Below, piece after piece: positions 20,328 through 24,982 of a stretch of 24,982 bases of DNA. The DNA comes from Paludibacteraceae bacterium. GTDB taxonomy: Bacteria > Bacteroidota > Bacteroidia > Bacteroidales > Paludibacteraceae. How positions within the stretch are numbered: the first letter of the stretch is position 1; every line of letters starts with the position of its first letter. Under the pieces are notes generated by a model. That model ran no database searches. It was not told where the DNA came from and saw nothing but the letters and a program-made list of their open reading frames with translations. A program made the translations under genes and the position numbers. Location of the stretch: contig CAJGDW010000009.1 of the NCBI GenBank assembly GCA_904502115.1, forward strand, positions 1-24,982, given 5' to 3'.

Positions 20328-21968
20328 ATGGATGAAGCATTAAATAGATTAACCAAGAAATTTGGCAAGGGTAAGAAGGTAGAATATAAAAAAGGTGGTA
20401 GAGCCGTAATATACATAAGAGTAAGTACAAAAAAACAAGAAGATGGTTTTTCCCCGGAGACTCAAAGAGAACATTGTTATGGATGGGCAAAAAATCACGA
20501 TTATGAGGTTGTAAAGTGTTTTGGAGGAAACTATGAATCTGCAAAGTCTGATACAAAAAGAAAGCGATTTAATGAGATGCTGAGGTATGTTAAAGAGAAG
20601 AAAAATAAGATAGACGCTGTTATAGTTTATAATATGTCTCGATTCTCACGTACAGGTTCTTTTTCTGAAATTGATACATTGAAAGAACACGGGATAGTCG
20701 TCTTTTCTGCTTCGTCATCATACGATGCACGTACGATAAGTGGTGAATGTATTCAGGGTTTTGAGCTTCTTAATGCAAGGATAGATAACAAAATGAAATC
20801 CCAAGCAATTAAAGATAATGGAGAAAAAGCATTAAGAAGTGGCAGATGGATACAACAAGTACCTCGTGGTTATGATATGAAAACCACTAAAGCGAAACAA
20901 GAGATTACTGTAAATGAAATAGGTGAACAAATACGCAGAGCCTTTAAGTTAAAAGCCAATAATAATCTTACCAACGAAGAAGTTAGGGTAAAGATGAAAG
21001 CAGAAGGGTTAGATTTATATAAACAAGAATGGAGCAAAATATTCTCTAATATCTTTTACGCAGGATATTTTTCGCACAACTTTTTGAAAGGTGATATTAT
21101 CAAAGGGCCACATGAAGCATTAGTTTCATTAGATGACTTTTTAAAAATAAATGGAATGTTAAACAAAAAACATACAAGTGGTTACGAGACTAAACTAGAC
21201 AAAGAATATGCTCCACTTTTAGGTACTATCAAGTGTCCTATTTGTGGTAACAATCTAACTGCTTCGCTGAGCACTAAAATGCGAAAAAAATATGGTAAAG
21301 ATATTGGTTATTACGTATGCAGTCACAAAGGATGCAAATACAATGCTTCAAGCCGAAAGGTTAATAAGAAGTTTGAGGATATTATCAATGGAGTTTCACT
21401 GTCTAAGGCATTTGAAGAGTTGCTCAAAATACAATTACAGAAATCTTTCCCAATTCTAAATGCAGACAGAATAAATGAGATAAAAAATATCAAGGCAAAT
21501 CTATCAAGAATAGAAAATCAAATCAGTACGATAGAAGAGAATTATGCTCTAGCAAGCAACGAAAAAACGAAGAGAATATATATGAATGCATTAGAAAAAA
21601 AAGAGAAAGAAAAAGAAGAGGTTTTAGGACAGTTAACAGAAAAAGACAATTCAATATTGAACCTCGATAATTATATTAATTATGGATTAAATTTAAAAGA
21701 TAATATCCTTGGACTCTGGCAATTAGCAAATTTGGGTGATAAAAAACGTATCCAGAATCTGATTTTTTTAGATGGTTTGGTATATAGTAAAGAAAATGAC
21801 GATATTGAACCTCTTTCTAAGAACGAGTTTATCTTTCTATTTAACTCTAATTCAAGTAGTTCTGATAATAAAAGCAAGAGACAAGTCACTAAAAATAATG
21901 ACTTGTCTCCTTGGGTACTCGAGGCGGGACTTGAACCCGCACAGCCGATAATGGCCAAAGGATTTTAA
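20328..21968 (+). CDS. Large serine recombinase (integrase), integrated form with tRNA-derived tail
   Basis: The presumed integrase of the element. The catalytic domain starts AVIYIRVSTKKQEDGFSPET with the nucleophile Ser33 and includes VIVYNMSRFSRTGSFSE. The recombinase domain follows (RSGRWIQQVPRGYDMK, near 180-195), then a zinc ribbon (CPICG near 303-307, with CSHKGC near 334-339) and a coiled coil (about 375-450), as in large serine integrases. The frame then crosses attR: residues 530-532 (VLE) are encoded by the core, and the last 14 residues (AGLEPAQPIMAKGF) and the stop lie antisense in the tRNA-Leu gene, the stop falling in the anticodon loop. In the circular element the protein would instead end with the 39 residues encoded after the left core (15562-15681), giving 571 residues. 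Confidence 0.9.
   Translation: MDEALNRLTKKFGKGKKVEYKKGGRAVIYIRVSTKKQEDGFSPETQREHCYGWAKNHDYEVVKCFGGNYESAKSDTKRKRFNEMLRYVKEKKNKIDAVIVYNMSRFSRTGSFSEIDTLKEHGIVVFSASSSYDARTISGECIQGFELLNARIDNKMKSQAIKDNGEKALRSGRWIQQVPRGYDMKTTKAKQEITVNEIGEQIRRAFKLKANNNLTNEEVRVKMKAEGLDLYKQEWSKIFSNIFYAGYFSHNFLKGDIIKGPHEALVSLDDFLKINGMLNKKHTSGYETKLDKEYAPLLGTIKCPICGNNLTASLSTKMRKKYGKDIGYYVCSHKGCKYNASSRKVNKKFEDIINGVSLSKAFEELLKIQLQKSFPILNADRINEIKNIKANLSRIENQISTIEENYALASNEKTKRIYMNALEKKEKEKEEVLGQLTEKDNSILNLDNYINYGLNLKDNILGLWQLANLGDKKRIQNLIFLDGLVYSKENDDIEPLSKNEFIFLFNSNSSSSDNKSKRQVTKNNDLSPWVLEAGLEPAQPIMAKGF
21871..21909 (-). terminator. New tRNA-Leu terminator supplied by the element, inside the recombinase gene
   Basis: GAGACAAGTCA (21878-21888) and TGACTTGTCTC (21899-21909) pair perfectly over 11 bp. 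On the minus strand they are followed by TTGCTTTTATT. The hairpin begins 7 nt past the tRNA 3' end. On the plus strand the same bases encode RQVTKNNDLSP of the recombinase. Confidence 0.75.
21909..21922. other. attR, right attachment site
   Basis: CCTTGGGTACTCGA pairs with the left copy at 15547-15560 (13 of 14 identical). GTACTCGA at 21915-21922 includes seven of the last bases of tRNA-Leu, so the tRNA acceptor stem is restored by the shared core. Confidence 0.75.
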
Positions 21969-22000
21969 GTCCTTCGTGTCTACCATTCCACCACTCGAGC
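21916..22000 (-). tRNA. tRNA-Leu, anticodon UAA
   Basis: Minus-strand gene of 85 nt. The acceptor stem is GCTCGAG with CTCGAGT (a G-U pair at the first position), the discriminator is A, and CCA is not encoded. The anticodon stem AAGGA/TCCTT encloses the loop CTTAAAA with anticodon TAA; the T arm GCGGG-TTCAAGT-CCCGC is intact, and a class II variable arm is present. It is the insertion target of the mobile element; its last seven or so bases belong to the att core and are unchanged by integration, so the tRNA should remain functional. Confidence 0.95.
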
Positions 22001-22013
22001 GAAAAATGCAGTG

Positions 22014-22044
22014 CAAAGATACTGTTTTTTTATACAATCACAAA
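22014..22044 (-). promoter_or_regulatory. Promoter of tRNA-Leu
   Basis: On the minus strand TTTG (22041-22044), a 19-nt spacer and TATCTTTG (22014-22021) match the Bacteroidetes vegetative consensus exactly. Transcription would start about 7 nt before the tRNA 5' end. Confidence 0.8.
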
Positions 22045-22067
22045 TATCTACACCAAAAAATTAGACA

Positions 22068-22667
22068 TTACTTGCGTTTATAATGGTGCTTATAATAGTC
22101 AGATTCTAAGAAAGCTTCTGCTGCAACTTCCAACTCTGCATACCACTGTTCGCCAAATTTTCGAATCAATGGTTCTTTTAGGAATTTATACAAAGGAACC
22201 TGCAATTTCTTACCCAAAGCACAAGCACAATTACACACATCCCAGCGATGATAGTTCACCGCCGTAAATTTTCTGTACTCTGTCAATCTAACAGGGTATA
22301 AATGGCATGAAATGGGTTTCTTAAAGTCGGTTTTACCTTCCAAAAATGCCGTTTCCACCGCACATTTCCACCCAGTTTCATCTTGATATGCAAACACACA
22401 CTCATCTCCATGAATAATGGATGTTACCAAATCTCCATCCGCATCTCTGTACGCAACACCCTGCTTTTCAATAAGTTCCTTTGCATCATCAGAAAGCAAG
22501 TGTTCCACCAAAGGATACACCTTCTCTAGCGCATCTTTTTCTTCTTCTGTGATAGGTGCACCACTATCCCCTTCCTTGCAACAAATGCCCTTACAAGCAA
22601 CATAGTCGCACACAAAACACTCGGTTAACAAATCGAGCGATACTACTGTATTTTGAATCTCTAACAT
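22068..22667 (-). CDS. DUF3109-family cysteine-rich protein
   Basis: A cytoplasmic protein of about 200 residues with a cysteine pattern typical of the DUF3109/YkgJ-like family: CFVCDYVACKGICCKEGDSG near the N-terminus, then CVFAY, CAVET, ISCHLYPVR, and CNCACALGKKL. The cysteines probably bind an iron-sulfur cluster or zinc, as proposed for this family; the biological function is unknown. The ATG at 22667 (MLEIQN) is chosen because families of this type start right there; an ATG at 22673 that shares a base with the upstream stop (TAATG) is equally possible. It closes the rbfA operon and lies ahead of tRNA-Leu. Confidence 0.82.
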   Translation of the reverse strand: MLEIQNTVVSLDLLTECFVCDYVACKGICCKEGDSGAPITEEEKDALEKVYPLVEHLLSDDAKELIEKQGVAYRDADGDLVTSIIHGDECVFAYQDETGWKCAVETAFLEGKTDFKKPISCHLYPVRLTEYRKFTAVNYHRWDVCNCACALGKKLQVPLYKFLKEPLIRKFGEQWYAELEVAAEAFLESDYYKHHYKRK

Positions 22668-22672
22668 AGTCA

Positions 22673-23239
22673 TTACCACCAATCATCACCCGAATCGGGA
22701 GTCCATTCTTGGAAAAAATCTTCGCTTTCATAAACAGGCGTTTCGGGTTCCTTAGGTGGCATGGTTTTCCACCTAAATTTTACAGGTGCTATATAAGCTG
22801 TTTTTACACGTATCCCATCAATTGTCCCCGCTCTAAAAATAGGTAGTGACTCCATAACACGCAAGGCTTCTGCATCTTGCTCTTCGGTTAACGATTGTAC
22901 TACCAAAAAACGACCTGGTTTCCCACACCTATCAATAACAAACTGCACCAACACCTCGCCTGTTACCAATAATTGGTTCCCATTTTCGTCTATTTCGCCG
23001 CTATACACTTCTTGACGCTCTGTATTACGGTAAATATACAACGATAACTCGACATCACCACCAGGGAATTGTGCATCAATCAAATTTGAAGGGTAACTTG
23101 AATATGATCCTCCATAGATAGGTGATTCCTCATCATCAATACATCCTTCATACAGACGAACATACATATTATAATCACCTTGCGCATGCAATCCCACAAG
23201 GACAAAACACAATAGGGAAAATAAATAAAAACGTTTCAT
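22673..23239 (-). CDS. Exported protein with TonB C-terminal-like domain
   Basis: A cleavable signal peptide (about 1-19, MKRFYLFSLLCFVLVGLHA) precedes a 165-residue exported domain. The segment TGEVLVQFVIDRCGKPGRFL, then VVQSLTEEQDAEALRVMESL and PIFRAGTIDG (about 92-141), matches the core of TonB C-terminal domains (V-x-V-x-F-x-I-x2-x-G-x-hydrophobic). There is no membrane anchor or Pro-rich linker, so this is not a classical energy-transducing TonB. Such stand-alone domains are frequent in Bacteroidetes; the role is unknown. Its ATG overlaps the permease stop (ATGA) and its stop touches the next gene. Confidence 0.75.
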   Translation of the reverse strand: MKRFYLFSLLCFVLVGLHAQGDYNMYVRLYEGCIDDEESPIYGGSYSSYPSNLIDAQFPGGDVELSLYIYRNTERQEVYSGEIDENGNQLLVTGEVLVQFVIDRCGKPGRFLVVQSLTEEQDAEALRVMESLPIFRAGTIDGIRVKTAYIAPVKFRWKTMPPKEPETPVYESEDFFQEWTPDSGDDWW

Positions 23240-24444
23240 TGTTTTTTATAAAAATAATTAGTCGGATATATCGCTGCTAATAATCCCATAAATACAACGG
23301 TAAAATAAATAATAATTACATCTAACGCCTCTACTTTTACGGGATAACTATCTGTTACAAAACTTGCATTATTTCCTAAGGATATTAATCCATATTCTTG
23401 TTGAAGATAACACAATAATAACCCTAAAACAACACCAACAATAGCACCAATTATAGAAATCATCCATCCTTCAAATAAGAATATTCTTTTTATGATACTA
23501 TCCGATACTCCCAAATGCTTTAAAATCTGAACATCTTGTTTCTTTTCTATGATGAGCATTGAAAGCGATCCTATGATATTAAATACAGCTATTAGCAAGA
23601 TAAAAGACAAGATTAGATAGGTAACCCATTTCTCAATCTGCAACATATTATAAAATTCGGCTTGTTGCTCGTACCTATTCTGAATCTGATATTTATCGCC
23701 CAATAAGGTTTGCAATTCTTTCTGAACCGCCCCTTCATTCACGCCATCCTTAAATTTCAATTCAACCGATGTAACCTGAGTAGGATAGTCATATAAATCC
23801 CTAGCTAAATCAATAGGAATCAACATTAGACTGTTATCATATCGCTCTTGTTGAACCATAAAAATACCTGATAAGTACAAAAAACTTCGATGAAAAGCTT
23901 TATCAGGTTGCATTAAATTCACTTTAGCATGGCGTTTGGGAACATACAACCACATTGGTTCTACAAAATGAACGCTTGCACCCAGCGAACGAGCCAACCC
24001 AACCCCTATAACAGCAGTACTAACATTCGGATCATCTAAATAGAAACTACCATCAATTAGGATACTATCAATATGATTGATCTTAGTATAATGAGATGGA
24101 ACACCTTTAATAGTTATAGGCAATTGTTTATCTGCATACTGAACCAAAGCATTATCCTCTATCACCTCGCAATATATATCTACACTGGAATGCTCTAATA
24201 CAGGACGAATACTATCCAACTCAAACGATTTACCCTGAAGCGAAGTAATTCGATAAGGAGGATCAAAATTGCTAAATAAACCCTCTATAACCCCTTGAAA
24301 TCCATTAAACACCGACAATACACACACCAACGCCATGGTGCCAATAGTAACACCACATACCGAAACAAAAGAGATTAAATTAATTACATTCTGCTTTTTT
24401 TTCGAGAAAAGGTATCGTTTTGCTATATAAAACGAGAAATTCAT
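23236..24444 (-). CDS. FtsX/LolC-E-type ABC transporter permease
   Basis: A 402-residue MacB/FtsX-family permease. The N-terminal block FYIAKRYLFSKKKQNVINLI leads into the first membrane helix (about 24-46). A long periplasmic domain (about 47-270) follows, then three membrane helices: near 272-296 (YLILSFILLIAVFNIIGSLS), 330-352 (MISIIGAIVGVVLGLLLCYL) and 374-395. The N-terminal block is that of LolC/LolE lipoprotein-release permeases, so it may help sort lipoproteins to the outer membrane. No ATPase (LolD) gene is in the window. It starts 1 nt after rbfA and overlaps the next gene, so it is translated from the rbfA transcript. Confidence 0.85.
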   Translation of the reverse strand: MNFSFYIAKRYLFSKKKQNVINLISFVSVCGVTIGTMALVCVLSVFNGFQGVIEGLFSNFDPPYRITSLQGKSFELDSIRPVLEHSSVDIYCEVIEDNALVQYADKQLPITIKGVPSHYTKINHIDSILIDGSFYLDDPNVSTAVIGVGLARSLGASVHFVEPMWLYVPKRHAKVNLMQPDKAFHRSFLYLSGIFMVQQERYDNSLMLIPIDLARDLYDYPTQVTSVELKFKDGVNEGAVQKELQTLLGDKYQIQNRYEQQAEFYNMLQIEKWVTYLILSFILLIAVFNIIGSLSMLIIEKKQDVQILKHLGVSDSIIKRIFLFEGWMISIIGAIVGVVLGLLLCYLQQEYGLISLGNNASFVTDSYPVKVEALDVIIIYFTVVFMGLLAAIYPTNYFYKKQ

Positions 24445-24445
24445 G

Positions 24446-24784
24446 CTAAGCTTTTAGCAATTGGTCAATGTTCTCTAAATAATCCAATGAATCATCTAAG
24501 AAGAAGGTCAACGTAGGTACAGTACGTAGTTGATGACGAGTACGTTGAGCCAAATCGTGTCGAATAGATACCGATTTCTCATTCATTAATTGCAAAATCT
24601 CTTGCTCCTTGTTAGAAGGGAATACACTAATATACACACGTGCAACACTTAAATCGGGACTAATGCGTACAATGGTAGGAGACACCAAGATTCCTTGTTG
24701 TAGGCTTCTGGTAAATCCTAAAAAGATTTCGCTTATCTCTTTTTGAATTAGACGTGCTATTTTACTTTGTCTTGTTGTTTCCAT
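24446..24784 (-). CDS. rbfA: 30S ribosome-binding factor A
   Basis: A small KH-fold protein that assists late maturation of the 30S subunit and 16S rRNA. The 112-residue product starts METTRQSKIARLIQKEISEI, then PTIVRISPDLSVARVYISVF and LAQRTRHQLRTVPTLTFFLD, all family blocks; the last contains the P-x-L-x-F-x-x-D motif. It is the first gene of a four-gene operon with the permease, the TonB-like protein and DUF3109, under a promoter at 24804-24811, and it lies just downstream of an rRNA operon on the same strand. Confidence 0.93.
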   Translation of the reverse strand: METTRQSKIARLIQKEISEIFLGFTRSLQQGILVSPTIVRISPDLSVARVYISVFPSNKEQEILQLMNEKSVSIRHDLAQRTRHQLRTVPTLTFFLDDSLDYLENIDQLLKA

Positions 24785-24803
24785 AATCTACCTAATTTAC
24801 CCG

Positions 24804-24811
24804 CAAAGATA
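24804..24811 (-). promoter_or_regulatory. Probable rbfA operon promoter, -7 element TATCTTTG
   Basis: The minus strand reads TATCTTTG 19 nt before the rbfA ATG, matching TAnnTTTG. No TTTG lies at the -33 distance. Confidence 0.5.
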
Positions 24812-24845
24812 ATAATTTTTGGCCAATCGTCTCACCGCCCCTACA

Positions 24846-24882
24846 AACAAAAAAAGACCCTGAGGAAAATCCTCAAGGTCTT
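24846..24882 (-). terminator. rRNA operon terminator
   Basis: AAGACC-C-TGAGGA (24854-24866) pairs with TCCTCA-A-GGTCTT (24870-24882) with one C-A mismatch and an AAA loop; on the minus strand it is followed by a run of T. It lies right behind the 5S rRNA 3' end. Confidence 0.85.
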
Positions 24883-24889
24883 CTGAAAA

Positions 24890-24982
<93 letters not shown>

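Larger units (their letters stand above)
15553..21922 (+). mobile_element. Integrated 6.4-kb element in tRNA-Leu(UAA) with serine recombinases and a replication initiator
   Basis: The element spans the two GTACTCGA cores. It is visibly more AT-rich than the flanks and encodes a NUMOD3-like ORF, a probable rolling-circle initiator, a lipoprotein, an XRE-type regulator, a small serine recombinase, a 45-aa ORF and a large serine recombinase. Rejoining the left flank to the right flank restores the tRNA-Leu gene followed by a terminator, which is the expected empty site. No structural phage genes, relaxase, transposase or tyrosine recombinase are visible, so it is best described as an integrative plasmid or satellite-like element of unclear class. 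The integrative enzyme is presumed to be the large serine recombinase beside attR. Confidence 0.82.

Noticed and set aside
15553..21922. Classification of the element as an inovirus (filamentous prophage)
   Set aside because: The replication initiator resembles that of filamentous phages, but there is no Zot-like ATPase, coat protein or adsorption protein.

Overview
This window looks like a Bacteroidetes (probably Bacteroidales) chromosome carrying one integrated mobile element. The signs are the gene families (a DUF4271 protein beside hemD, a TGS-uridine kinase fusion, a DUF3109 protein, a PASTA protein next to an RluD-type enzyme), repeated Bacteroidetes-type promoters (TTTG, about 19 nt, TAnnTTTG), and coupled ATGA/TAATG starts. 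The genus cannot be told from the sequence alone.

Left chromosomal part (1-15550). On the minus strand: a partial pyrE, an RluD-type pseudouridine synthase, a membrane-anchored PASTA protein and an ArgE/DapE-type M20 deacylase. Divergent from these on the plus strand is a long run: SpoU/TrmH rRNA/tRNA methyltransferase, argB, DUF4271 membrane protein, hemD, rnpA, uvrA, a thioredoxin-fold exported protein, pssA and yidD. A Na/Pi-cotransporter/PhoU protein (minus), a TGS-uridine kinase fusion (plus) and recX (minus) follow. A perfect terminator hairpin ends three bases before the rnpA start codon.

Mobile element (about 15553-21922, 6.4 kb, visibly more AT-rich). It is inserted in the 3' end of a tRNA-Leu(UAA) gene. 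It carries a short NUMOD3-like ORF, a probable rolling-circle replication initiator, a lipoprotein with an internal repeat, an XRE-type regulator, a small serine recombinase, a 45-aa ORF and a large serine recombinase. Its non-coding DNA is rich in dyads (15779-15831, 17021-17036, 18269-18446), which suits a replication or transfer origin. No coat, Zot-like, portal or relaxase gene is recognisable.

Main discovery. The attachment site lies inside the large serine recombinase gene. In the integrated state its reading frame crosses attR and runs antisense into the tRNA-Leu gene, taking a 14-residue tail and its stop codon from the tRNA. At the other end of the element, just inside attL and in the same frame (VLE shared across the 8-bp core), lies an open stretch of 39 codons plus stop. 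Excision and circularisation would therefore rebuild a 571-residue recombinase in place of the 546-residue integrated form. Integration also swaps the tRNA terminator: the native one is stranded beside recX, and the new one is a hairpin inside the recombinase coding sequence.

Right chromosomal part (21916-24982). All on the minus strand: the 5S end of an rRNA operon with its terminator, then rbfA, a LolC/E-type permease, a TonB-C-like exported protein and a DUF3109 protein as a tightly packed operon, then tRNA-Leu(UAA) with its own well-formed promoter.
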